DNA of 64,000 nt, from positions 1,756,907 to 1,820,906 of the forward strand of contig CAVPHU010000001.1 in NCBI GenBank assembly GCA_963704815.1. The letters run 5' to 3'. Shown here in pieces: positions 42,858 through 52,556 of the stretch. A program made the translations under genes and the position numbers. Below the pieces are notes generated by a model that was not told where the DNA came from, ran no database searches, and saw only the letters and a list, made by a program, of their open reading frames with translations. Numbering within the stretch: the first letter of the stretch is position 1; every line of letters starts with the position of its first letter. This DNA comes from DATKWD01 sp963704815. Its GTDB lineage: Bacteria; Actinomycetota; Acidimicrobiia; Acidimicrobiales; Salinilacustritrichaceae.

Positions 42858-45603
42858 GATGTCGTGGCGGCCATCGACGCGAGCGGAAAGAGCACCAGCC
42901 GGGTCTCGGCGTCCGTCGGACGTATCTCCACCGCCCTGCGCCACCGGCCGATGGACTGGACCGGTCGGAGCTCAACGCGGTGCTCGACCGCGGCCTCGAG
43001 CTACCGATGAGCCTGGTCTGTGCGCCGGCCGGCTTCGGCAAGTCTGTCGCCGTCAGCCAATGGTGCGAGCGGGTCGAGCGCCCGGTCGTCTGGTTCTCGC
43101 TCGATCCGTCGGTCGACGATCCGCGTTGGTTCCTGCTCCACGTGATCGCGGGGATACGTGGGGTGTTCCCCGATGCGTTGGATGTCATGTCCGAGATGGT
43201 CTCGGCTGAGCCCATGCCGGCCCTCGATGCGCTCATCGCGCAGCTGTCGAACGAGCTCGACGAGTTGCCCGAGCCGATCGTGGTTGTCCTCGACGACTAT
43301 CAGAACGTCACCGATCAGCGGATCCACCGGTTGGTTGCCGACTTCATGCGGCACCCGCCGATGTCGGTCCATCTCGTTGTGCTGAGCCGGGAAGAACCGC
43401 CGCTGCCCATCGCGATGCTGCGCGCCGAGGGTCGTCTCGTCGAGTTGCGGATGAATGACCTGGCGTTCTCGGTCGGCGAGCTCGGACAGTTCATCGAGCA
43501 GGAGCTGGGCCGTGCAGCGACTCCGGAGCAGCTCGCCGGACTCCACCACACGACCGAGGGATGGCCCGCTGGAGCACGTTTGACCGTGGAGGCATTTCGC
43601 ACGCTAGGTATGGGCGATGTCGTCGTCGGCGCAGGATTCCTCGATGTAGCGGCACAGGAGTATCTCGTCGCCTCGGTGCTCGAGGGGACGCCGCCGCAGG
43701 TCCGCAGGCACCTTGCCGTGGTATCGCACTTCGACCTGTTCAGTGCGGAGCTGTGCGATGCCGCCGGCGAGTCCGACTCAGCCGCCTCGCAGCTCGACGC
43801 CATGACCGGCGTCGAGTTCATCGACTGGATTCGGCGGCACAACCTGTTCGTCATCCCGCTCGACGACACGGGTGGGTGGTTCCGGTTCCACCATCTGTTC
43901 GCTCGCCTGCTCGCCAACTGGCGGCTGACCTCGGCCGCGTACCTCGAGCTGTCCGAGCCCAGTATTCGCCGGGCGGCAGCCACCGTGTTCCGCGAGCGCG
44001 GCATGCACGAGGAGGCGATCGAACAGCTGGATCTGATCGCTGAGAATGCTGAATTGGCCATGGTGGCCGCCGAGCGCGGCGATCAGTTGGTCGAGGAGGG
44101 ACGCTGGCCCGAGCTTGCTCGTCTGGTGTCGCTCATCCCGGCGCAGGTGCTCGACTCGGATCCCGAGCTGTTGCTGCTTCAGGCGTGCGTGGTCGGAGAA
44201 ACGAGTCGCGCAACCGCGAGCTGCTCGTCATTCTCGACCGGGCCGAGTTGTTGCTCGACCGCCGCCCCGAGCAACCGGGCCCTGGCGATCGGTGGTTGCG
44301 AGGTCGAGATCGCGGTGATTCGCGGCGTGTACTCGAAGTTCGTCGAGGCCGACTTCGAGGGTGCCATCGCCGATGCAGAGGCCGCGATCGGCCTCCTCGC
44401 GGACCATCCCGGCCGTCGCTTGGTCCTCGCATACGTCCTCGCGGTCGCTGCCCTGGCGGGCGCTGGTCGATCGGAGGAGGCCCACCGTTTTGCCGAGTCG
44501 CTGGTCGGTGACGCCCGGTTCGCCGACCTGCCCTTCGACCCAGTGGCGTCGTCGCGGGCATATGTCGGGTGGCTGGAGGGCGATCTCGATGCCGTGGGCA
44601 GATCCGGCGCTCAGATGGTCTCGAGCGACAAGCGGCCCATGCTGCAAGACCCCGACACGCTCGGACACTACTTCTTGGGCGTCTGTGCATATGAGCAGAA
44701 CCGGCTCACCGACGCCGATCTCCATCTGGCGATCGTGCTCGATCGTCGCTACTCAACGAAGGCGATCTATGCGAGTCATGCCGGGATGGCGCTGGCGTTC
44801 TCCGAGCTGGCGCAGGGCCGCACCGAAGAGGCCGCCGCGACCGCGCAGTCGGTGGTGCAGTACGTCGTCGACGTGCAGAGTGAGTTTCTGCAACCGGTCG
44901 CCGACGCGTTCATGGCCGAGTTCGATCTCCGGCTGCAGCGACAAGGGACGGGCCTGCACTGGGCACGCGGTTTCGACTTCGACGCCGATCATCACCGATT
45001 CATGTTCTTCGACACCTCCCCAGCGCTCATCGAGGTTCTTCTCTTTCCGAAGCCGATGCCGTCCGCGGCCGTGAACTGCTCGACCTGGCCCTCGAGTCGG
45101 CGCGAGGTCGTCACCATCGCCCGCTCATCATCCGCCTGCTCGGGATCCAAGCGCTCGATCTCGCGGTCAGCGGCGATGAGCGTGCCGCGCTCGGCCCGCT
45201 CGAAGAGGCGGTGCGACTCTCGCAGGAAGGAGGGATGATCCGCCGACTCGCCGACCTCGGCCCCCGACTCGCACCGCTGCTTCAACAGCTGCCGGTCACC
45301 GGTGACCTCCTCACCCACGTCGGAGCGATCCTGACGGCCCTCGACTCGCGGGGAGAGGACGGAGACGACAATTCCCGGGACGTCGTCATCGACCTCACCG
45401 GTGAGCCTGCGTTGACCGGCCGGGAGGCCGATGTCCTGCTGTTGCTGGCCGACCGATACTCGAACAAGGAGATCGCCCGCGAGCTGATGATCGCACCGGC
45501 AACGGTGAAGAAGCACACGGTGACGCTCTACGACAAGCTCAACGTCCACGGTCGCCGCGAAGCAGTGGCCAAGGCCCGAGCTCTCGGCTACGTGGACGGC
45601 TGA
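42858..45603 (+). pseudogene. MalT/LAL-type LuxR regulator, first of tandem pair, frameshifted
   Basis: A product of about 900 residues across several frames. The N-terminus (TYLHRPAPPADGLDRSELNA in one frame) precedes the STAND ATPase with Walker A VCAPAGFGKSVAVSQW and Walker B-like IVVVLDDYQNV. Winged-helix FHHLFARLLANWR and TPR-like repeats follow, then the LuxR HTH LTGREADVLLLLADRYSN, KEIARELMIAPATVKKHT. Indels near 42930, 44200-44280 and 45050 are needed; the corrected frames align along the whole length with the next gene. The start at ATG 42858 is a guess. Ligand-gated, ATP-dependent activation is expected, as for MalT. Confidence 0.78.
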
Positions 45604-45625
45604 CCCGCGGCGTCCAGCCATTCAA

Positions 45626-45646
45626 TCCGACTGCGTCGGACTTTTT
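45626..45646 (+). terminator. Rho-independent terminator after the first MalT-type gene
   Basis: TCCGAC-TGC-GTCGGA hairpin followed directly by CTTTTT, 23 bases after the stop at 45603. It separates the two tandem regulator genes into distinct transcription units. Confidence 0.7.
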
Positions 45647-45743
45647 GGCCATTGGCCCTCGCTACTAGGATCACGTGAGTGGATGATGGCGAGATCGACC
45701 GCATGATGTGCCCGCGACCACGGGGGCACGCAGGGCGATCGGC

Positions 45744-48477
45744 ATGAGCGACGAGTCACATGACGCCGCCGGCGTCGGCCGGCCGGTTCGTTCCGCGTTC
45801 CTCCACCGACCCGATCCACCGACCGATGGCGTGGTGCGTACGGAGCTGAGTGCGCGGCTCGACGAGGGCCTTGATCGATCGGCGACCCTAGTTTGCGCTC
45901 CGGCCGGTTTCGGCAAGTCCGTGCTCGTCAGCCAGTGGTCTCGCGAGACGGGACGCCGAGCCTGCTGGCTGACGATCGATCCGACGATCGACCACCCGCA
46001 GTGGTTCCTCATGCACTTCGTGGCCGCCGTCCGCAGCGTGTTTCCGGACGCGCTGGAGGTCACATCGCAGATGGCGTCGGCCGCGACCCTGCCGGCGGAG
46101 GCAGCCGTGATCACCGAGTTGTCCAACGAGTTGGACGAGCTCCCCGAACCGCTCATCGTCGTTCTCGACGACTACCACCACGTCACCAAGCCGGCGGTGC
46201 ATCGCCTGATCTCGGAGCTCGTGACCTATCCGTCGCCGATGCTGCGTCTCGTCATCGTCACCCGGGAGGAGCCACCACTGCCGATCGGGACGCTTCGCGG
46301 CAAGGGCGACTCTGCGAGCTGCGAGGTGCCGAGCTGGCGTTCTCGGCCGACGAGCTCGGGCGCTTCATGGAGCACGAGCTTCGCCACTCGCTCAGTCCGC
46401 AACAGGTTGAAGCTCTCCACGGCTCCACCGAAGGATGGCCCACTGGCGCCCGGCTTGCGGCGGAGGCTCTCCGTCTCGGCGGTGGTGACGAGGTGGTGGG
46501 CGCGGGCTTCCTCGATGAGGCGGCGCAGGAGTTCCTCATGGCCGAGGTGATCGACCGGGTTCCGGCCCAGGTCCGCCACCACCTGGCCATCGCGTCGTAC
46601 TTCGATCGCTTCAGCGCCGAGCTCTGCGATGCGGTTGCCAGTGTTCTCGTCCCGGGCGGCCTCGAGTCGTCGTCACCGTTCCCGATCGCCGGGGAGGAAT
46701 TCATCAGATGGACAGCGCCGCCACAACCTGTTCATCGTCCCCCTCGATGAGACCGGCGACTGGTACCGATTCCACCATCTGTTCGCCCGGTTGCTCACCA
46801 ACTGGCGAGCAACGACACGCTCAGACCTCGAGTCCGTCGAGGAGGACATTCGCCGAGCGGCAGTCGGGGTGTTCCTCGAGCACGGGTTGGTCGAGGAGGC
46901 AATCGAGCAGCTGCATCTCGTCGGCGCCGACGACGAGCTGGTCGCGGTGGCAGCGGAGAAGGGCCAGCAGCTGATCGACGAGGACGACTGGAACGGGCTC
47001 GCCCATTTGGTGTCACGAGTGCCACCCGACCTGCCTGAAGGCGACTCCCGATCTGCTGATTCTTCGTGCGTGGGTCCTCGGCGAGGCGCAGTCGCGCCAC
47101 CGAGAGATGAGCGCAGTCCTCGATCGCGTCGACCTGCTCCTCGACGAGTCCGGAGATGTACCACCTCCGACATCGGGCGCGCTGCGCGGTCAGGCGTTGG
47201 TCCTTCGTGGCGCCTACGAGAAGCTGATCGGTGCTGACTTCGAGGGTGCGATTGCCGACGCCGAGGAAGCTCGGGGGTTGTTCGCCGACCAGCCTGGTCG
47301 GCACCTCACCTTCAGCTTCGTCCTCGGCGTCGTCGCTCTGGCCGGCGCGGGGCGTTCCAAGGAGGCCCATCGGCTCGCCGGTTCGGTTATCGGCGACGCC
47401 CGGTTTGCTGATGCCCCGTTCGATCCGATGGCCTGGTCGCTGCCCTATCTCGGCTGGCTCGAAGGTGACCTCACGTCCGAGGAGTTGCACGCCACCCAGC
47501 TGCTCTCGATCGGCGAGCAGTTCGGTCTCGCGAGCACCATCACGACCGCCCACTACTTCCTCGGTAGCTGCGCCTATGAGCGCAATCAGCTCGCCGAGGC
47601 AGCGACCCACGTTTCGATCGTGTTCGACCGTCGCTACTCGGCAGATTCGCTCAACGCCGTTCACGCAGGGATGATCCTGGCCAGCACCGAGCTGGTGCAG
47701 GGACGCCACGACGATGCGGACGCGACCGCCCGAGCGGTGGAGCAGTTCGTGCTCGATTCACAGAGCGAGTTCCTGCAGCCGGTGGTCGAGGCGTTCATGG
47801 CCGAGTTCGATCTTCGGCGTGGTCGACCCGGGAACGGGCTGCGTTGGGCACGGACCGCGGAATCAGTCTCGTTCGGGCATCGATTCATGTGGTTCGATCC
47901 GATCCCATCGCGTATCGAGCTCCTTCTCTCATCCGGCGAGGACGCGGCTCGCGGCCGTGAGCTCTTGGCTGATGCGATCGAAACCGCACGGAGAAATCAT
48001 CACCGTCCGCTGATCATCCGGCTCCTGGGTCTTCACGCGCTCGACCTCGAAGCCCAGGGCGATGAGGTCGGTGCACTCGATGTGCTCGAGGACGCAGTCA
48101 AGCTGTCCCACGAGGGCGGGATCGTTCGCAAGCTCGCCGACCTCGGCCCCCGCCTGGCGGCCCTGCTCCGTCGCATCGACGTCAGCGGCGATGTCCTCAC
48201 CCACGTCGGCACGATCCTCGCGGCGATCGATCCATCGTCGGAATCGCCACCCGGAGCGAGCGGGGACCTCGCGGCCGATTTGGTGCTCACGAGCCGCGAA
48301 GCAGATGTGCTGAGGCTGCTCGACGAGCGACTCTCGAACAAGGAGATCGCCCGCGAACTCATGATCGCGCCGGCGACCGTGAAGAAACACACGGTCACGC
48401 TCTACGAGAAGCTCAACGTGCACGGCCGCCGCGAAGCCGTCGCCAAGGCGCGGGCCCTCGCCCTCATCACCGCCTGA
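45744..48477 (+). pseudogene. MalT/LAL-type LuxR regulator, second of tandem pair, frameshifted
   Basis: Paralogue of the preceding gene. From ATG at 45744: SAFLHRPDPPTDG, Walker A VCAPAGFGKSVLVSQW and LIVVLDDYHHV. Indels near 46300, 46710 and 47045 break the frame; after the last one 456 residues run uninterrupted to the stop, including the TPR-like region (EGAIADAEEARGLF; FLQPVVEAFMAEFDLR) and the LuxR HTH LTSREADVLRLLDERLSN, KEIARELMIAPATVKKHT. The HTH is nearly identical to that of its neighbour, so both may recognise related promoters. The 3' end overlaps the convergent DUF1269-like gene by 11 bases. Confidence 0.8.
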
Positions 48478-48997
48478 CGCGTCGTTGGGTGGCTCGAGCC
48501 GTCTCCTCGACGAGTGCGAGATCGACGGTCACCCATCGTGTCATCAGGTTGCGCGATTGCCCGAGCACTTCGCGCACGCTGGATTCGTGGTCGGAACTGG
48601 CAACCGCCAGCAGTGCCGCCGGCGCTTCGTCGAGCTGTGAACCGAGCGACATCAGCCCTGCCCGGCCGACGGCCTCGGCGATCGTCCCGGCGACGGCGGA
48701 CAGCACCTCCCGTTGCGATGAGGCGCGGCTGGGCGAGTCGGCGCCAACCGACGGGAACAACGCAGCGGCGAGACCAGCGGCAAGGCTCCACGTCGTGTGG
48801 CCCTTGGCGTCGAGTCCACGTCCGTCGTCGTGTCCGCGATGGAAGCGAACCTCGCCGGAGGCCTTGCGGGCGGTGGTGACGGCGTCGAAGTCCTCTGGTG
48901 CGCCCAGGGTGTCGTACAACCGACGGAGGTCGGAGTACTGGGCATTCGCGGCCGTCAGGTCGGAATAGCTCCCGACGATGAGCACCTGTCTGTCCAC
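48467..48997 (-). CDS. DUF1269-like protein
   Basis: 176 residues from GTG at 48997, chosen because AGGAGG lies six bases upstream. VLIVGSYSDLTAANAQYSDL near the N-terminus and KGHTTWSLAAGLAAALFPSV in the middle recall DUF1269 proteins, which have a Gly/Ala-rich membrane-associated hairpin. The C-terminal half (VASSDHESSVREVLGQS) is soluble. Function unknown; relatives often lie among stress and membrane genes, as here. Confidence 0.68.
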   Translation of the reverse strand: MDRQVLIVGSYSDLTAANAQYSDLRRLYDTLGAPEDFDAVTTARKASGEVRFHRGHDDGRGLDAKGHTTWSLAAGLAAALFPSVGADSPSRASSQREVLSAVAGTIAEAVGRAGLMSLGSQLDEAPAALLAVASSDHESSVREVLGQSRNLMTRWVTVDLALVEETARATQRRVRR

Positions 48998-49080
48998 CCG
49001 GCACCTCCTCATTTGGGTGTCGACCAGCGCAGCTCACACCGGTCAGGTTGAAGTGTGCGGCCCCGTCGCCGGGCGTGGTA

Positions 49081-49166
49081 GCGCCAAGGTGGCGCATCGA
49101 GGGAGCAGTCGTCGGGTCCAGGTTCGAGCGTGAGGTGAGGTGCCCCCACATTGCTCCATTGTGGGG
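49081..49166. promoter_or_regulatory. Two palindromes in a divergent spacer
   Basis: GCGCCA-AGG-TGGCGC (49081-49095) is a perfect 6+3+6 inverted repeat. CCCCACA ... TGTGGGG (49144-49166) has 7-base arms extended by a partly matching ATTG/CATT inner section. They lie between the divergent DUF1269-like and pentapeptide genes and may be operators or hairpins. Confidence 0.4.
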
Positions 49167-49251
49167 CTACCGCGGGCGGCGCACCCGCCGCAGAATCTGC
49201 TCAGGAACCCGCGGCCGACTCATCGGCTGATCTCAGTGAGGTGTGCGCTCG

Positions 49252-50103
49252 ATGAATACCGATCACCGCAACGAGGACCTTCGACGGAAGTCGTTCGCGT
49301 CCCAGTCGCTGCAGTCAGCGGACTTCGCAGGTGCCGACCTGCGCGGGACAGATTTCACCGAGGCCGACCTCTCGCACGCAGACTTGCGCAACGCGCGCCT
49401 CGGCATCACGCCTGCGGTCGCGGCCGGCATCCTCATCGGAGCACTCGCACTCTCCGTCGTGTTCGGCGTCGTCGCGGGGTTCGCCATCGATGCTGTTCGC
49501 GACCGGCTCTACGGCGAAGGGTGGGAACGCACGTCGAGTGCGGCCGGCATCTTGATCATCCTGGTCGTGTTCGTGGTGGTCATGTTCTGGAAAGGGATCG
49601 ATGCCGCAATCAAGACGTTCGTCTGGACCTTCGCCGTCGTGTTCGCCGCGAGCTTGGTCGTCCGCCTGATCTGGGGCCAGGTCGACATAGCGGTGGCGGC
49701 ACGGGGCGTCGGGCTTGCGCTGGTGCTCGCTCTGGCCGTGCTCGCCGGCATCATCGGTCGAGTCGTCGGTGGTTCGTTGGGGGCGTGGGGTATCGCACTC
49801 GTTGCGGTTCTCAGCGGGCTGGCTGCAGGTCGCGCCCAAGGTGGGCTCGCCGCGCTGGTGATCAGTGTGTCCATGGTGTTGATCTCCAAGCGGGCGCTCC
49901 GTGGCGACGACCGCGACCGTTCGGTGAGAAGACTCGCCCATCGGGTCGTGGTGCGGTGGGGAACGAAGTTCGTCGACGCCGACCTGACCGGCGCCGACTT
50001 CACGGGAACGGCCGCCGATCAGTGCAACGTGTCGGGAGCAGACCTCGAGGACGTGCGATGGGAACCTGGACACGCTCCGTTGTCCCTCGCCGACGATGCG
50101 TAA
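49252..50103 (+). CDS. Membrane protein with split pentapeptide repeats
   Basis: 283 residues from ATG at 49252. A pentapeptide block near the N-terminus (ADFAGADLRGTDFTEADLSH, residues 23-45) is interrupted by a membrane region of six or so helices (VAAGILIGALALSVVFGVVA, AAGILIILVVFVVVMFWKG, LALVLALAVLAGIIGRVVGG). The repeat then resumes at the C-terminus (VDADLTGADFTG, SGADLEDVRW). A right-handed beta-helix closed from both sides of a membrane domain is an unusual arrangement. The stop overlaps the DUF2254 start by 8 bases. Confidence 0.82.
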   Translation: MNTDHRNEDLRRKSFASQSLQSADFAGADLRGTDFTEADLSHADLRNARLGITPAVAAGILIGALALSVVFGVVAGFAIDAVRDRLYGEGWERTSSAAGILIILVVFVVVMFWKGIDAAIKTFVWTFAVVFAASLVVRLIWGQVDIAVAARGVGLALVLALAVLAGIIGRVVGGSLGAWGIALVAVLSGLAAGRAQGGLAALVISVSMVLISKRALRGDDRDRSVRRLAHRVVVRWGTKFVDADLTGADFTGTAADQCNVSGADLEDVRWEPGHAPLSLADDA

Positions 50104-51343
50104 CGTTCGCGGCGTCATCGACGACCTACGCACCGCACTGCGCGAGAACCAGGAATTCGCCCCACTTCTTGGTGCGGCTCTGGGGGCATTGTCGGCGGTG
50201 GCCGTCGAGCGGTACGGGCCCGCGCCCGATGAGGGCTCGGTGGCCGTCAGCGTCACGCAGGCTCGTGCCTCGCTGCTGAGTGCGCTCGCACTGGTCTTCA
50301 CCGGGTTGAGCATCGTGTTGGCCCTAACCTCACTCACGGCGGGCAGCACGGCGAACATGTTCTCGAAGCGCCTGTTGCGGATGCAGCTTCGCCGCAGCAG
50401 CGACAAGCTCGTTCTTGGGGTCTTCGCGCTGACCGCCAGCTTCATCGTCGGCAGCCAGATCCTGCTCCGGACCCGAGCCGGTGACAGCCTCGCTCCGCCG
50501 CTGATGATGATCGTCGCCGTGATCCTCCTGATGCTCACGGGCGTCCTGATCGTCTGGTACATCAACGGCACGCTCCAGTCGCTGCGTGTGGACCGGGTGA
50601 TTCGCTGGACCGCACGTCAGATCCTTCGGTCCGCGCATGCCCATGGCCGCGCCGTCCGTGGCGACGTCGTCGTCCCCGAGATCGACCTCGAGCGGCCAGC
50701 CGACGCGGCGGACGTGTCCGCACCTGACCATGGATACCTCGTTCGCATCGACACGAACCGGTTGGCCGACCTGATGGCGTCGGAGGACGCACGCATCGTG
50801 ATCGAGGCCGGAACCGGGCAGGCCACGATTCTCGACGAGCCGATCGGTTGGATGTCGACCTCAGGAACACTCAGCCAGCGCGATCTCGACCGTGTCCTCG
50901 ACTGCCTGACGATTGCGAAGGCCAGGGACCCGAAGAGCGACATCGGCTACACAGTCCAAGTCCTCGTCGACATCGCAGTGATGGCGCTGTCGCCCGCGGT
51001 CAACGACCCACAAACCGGTGTCGAGTGCGTGGAGATGCTGACCGCGGTCTGCGCCGAGCTGTCCCGACAGCGGCTCGGAATCCGGACGAGGAAGGGCAGC
51101 GATGGCTCGCCGTCGGTCGTGGTGCGCGAGCAGACGATGGGCGACCACCTCGACGCCGCTGGGCGACAGATCCTGCTCTACGGGAGCGAGGACCAGACGG
51201 TCACCGCTGCACTGCTCCGCCTCGGCGAGCAGGGCCAGCGATTCGCCACCGCGGACCATGATCGCGACCTCGCGCGAGCGTTCACGGTCGATGTCGAGTC
51301 AGCACGGGCGAACGGAGCCCAGTCGGCGGGCCGCGGCCTGTGA
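50096..51343 (+). CDS. DUF2254 membrane protein
   Basis: 415 residues. Four membrane helices in the first 150 residues (FAPLLGAALGALSAVAV, SLLSALALVFTGLSIVLALT, DKLVLGVFALTASFIVGSQI, MMIVAVILLMLTGVLIVWYI). A soluble domain follows with IVIEAGTGQATILDEPIGW and VDIAVMALSPAVNDPQTGVE, the latter being the best-known DUF2254 signature. Function unknown; some members are linked to ion or stress responses. It is co-transcribed with the pentapeptide membrane protein. Confidence 0.88.
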   Translation: MRNVRGVIDDLRTALRENQEFAPLLGAALGALSAVAVERYGPAPDEGSVAVSVTQARASLLSALALVFTGLSIVLALTSLTAGSTANMFSKRLLRMQLRRSSDKLVLGVFALTASFIVGSQILLRTRAGDSLAPPLMMIVAVILLMLTGVLIVWYINGTLQSLRVDRVIRWTARQILRSAHAHGRAVRGDVVVPEIDLERPADAADVSAPDHGYLVRIDTNRLADLMASEDARIVIEAGTGQATILDEPIGWMSTSGTLSQRDLDRVLDCLTIAKARDPKSDIGYTVQVLVDIAVMALSPAVNDPQTGVECVEMLTAVCAELSRQRLGIRTRKGSDGSPSVVVREQTMGDHLDAAGRQILLYGSEDQTVTAALLRLGEQGQRFATADHDRDLARAFTVDVESARANGAQSAGRGL

Positions 51344-51371
51344 AGGCCGTCGGATCACTGCCGGCGGCGCC

Positions 51372-52556
51372 TCACCCACGCCGTGTGAGGTACTGGCGGT
51401 ATCTCGCACGCACCGCCAATACCTCACGGGCATCGTCGTAGACACCTTTGAAGTAGGCCTTCTGCAGTTCGGTGTCGGTCATGATCGACGCCGCGAATTG
51501 CATGGCGGCGAAGACCCCGAGCAGGACCGACATCAGAAGCGTCTCGGAGGTGAGCGGATATTCCCTTCCCGCCAGCCTGATGGCGAGCATCGGGTTCCAG
51601 TCGGCACTCTCGAGTTCGGTCCACTGCAGGACCGTCTCTCTCCGGACCAGCAGCATGCCGACGACTGCGAGCACGAACGCCACGACGAATGCCACGACGA
51701 GCAACTGCACGACCATGGTCACGAACAGCAGCAAACGCACTTCGCGTCGTCCGATCGTGTCGCCCTTCAGGTCCGGCGGCTCGGCCAGGTCGTTCGGCAA
51801 TGGAAGATCGGGTGCCGTGGTCGATTCGGCCACGTCCTGGATCTCGTTCCAGCTCGCGAACTGAGACACCCCCTCGAGCGCATCGCGTGCCCCGCTGGCG
51901 ACGAGCGCCGCGGAGCACCCGATGAGGGCGACCACGACGACGGCGAAGCCGAGACGCGTGGCGTCGTGCGCCACCTGCCAGATCTCGGCCGTCGTGAAGA
52001 GGAACAGCACGGAGAGCAGCATGATCGGCAGGATCTGCCGCATCGGAGCGAGCATCTTGCGGTGTCCGGTCCGGATCTCGTTCAGCTCGTGACGCACGAT
52101 CGGGGTGATGTTGTAGTACTCGGCGAGCATCGACACGACGAGCACGGTGGCGTTGATGAGCAGGAGGTTGAGCACGAGCGCACGGTTGTTTTCGAACGTG
52201 AGCCCGAGTGCCGCCGGTCCCATCAGGAACGCGGCGCCTGCCAGGACCGAGAGCCATCCGGGCAGTCGCCAGGTTCTCCGAGGGCGGCGCTCCCATCCGA
52301 GCACGATCAGTAGCGCCAATCCCGCCAGGGCGAGCACGAAGACCAGGTACAACGCCCAACCCCGGTACACATCGCGGGCGACGAGCGTGATCGCCTCGGC
52401 GATCAACACGATGACCAGGACCGGGATCACCCGACCGAACAGCACGAGAGGCGAGGACACGTGCTGCTCGGCGTAGGGCACACCTCGCCGCTGGAGCCAG
52501 CGCTCGGTGCCGTCGATCATGTCCGGATCGGTGACCGTGTCGCTTCGTGGGGTCAC
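51372..52556 (-). CDS. Multi-pass membrane protein, unknown function
   Basis: 394 residues from GTG at 52556, overlapping the SulP stop as GTGA. Nine or so helices occur in two groups (FGRVIPVLVIVLIAEAITLV, LYLVFVLALAGLALLIVLGW; later VTMVVQLLVVAFVVAFVLAV, LTSETLLMSVLLGVFAAMQF). A soluble segment between them contains NEIQDVAEST. The C-terminus YFKGVYDDAREVLAVRARYR is basic and cytoplasmic. I do not recognise the family. The overlap with sulP suggests a functional link. Confidence 0.72.
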   Translation of the reverse strand: MTPRSDTVTDPDMIDGTERWLQRRGVPYAEQHVSSPLVLFGRVIPVLVIVLIAEAITLVARDVYRGWALYLVFVLALAGLALLIVLGWERRPRRTWRLPGWLSVLAGAAFLMGPAALGLTFENNRALVLNLLLINATVLVVSMLAEYYNITPIVRHELNEIRTGHRKMLAPMRQILPIMLLSVLFLFTTAEIWQVAHDATRLGFAVVVVALIGCSAALVASGARDALEGVSQFASWNEIQDVAESTTAPDLPLPNDLAEPPDLKGDTIGRREVRLLLFVTMVVQLLVVAFVVAFVLAVVGMLLVRRETVLQWTELESADWNPMLAIRLAGREYPLTSETLLMSVLLGVFAAMQFAASIMTDTELQKAYFKGVYDDAREVLAVRARYRQYLTRRG

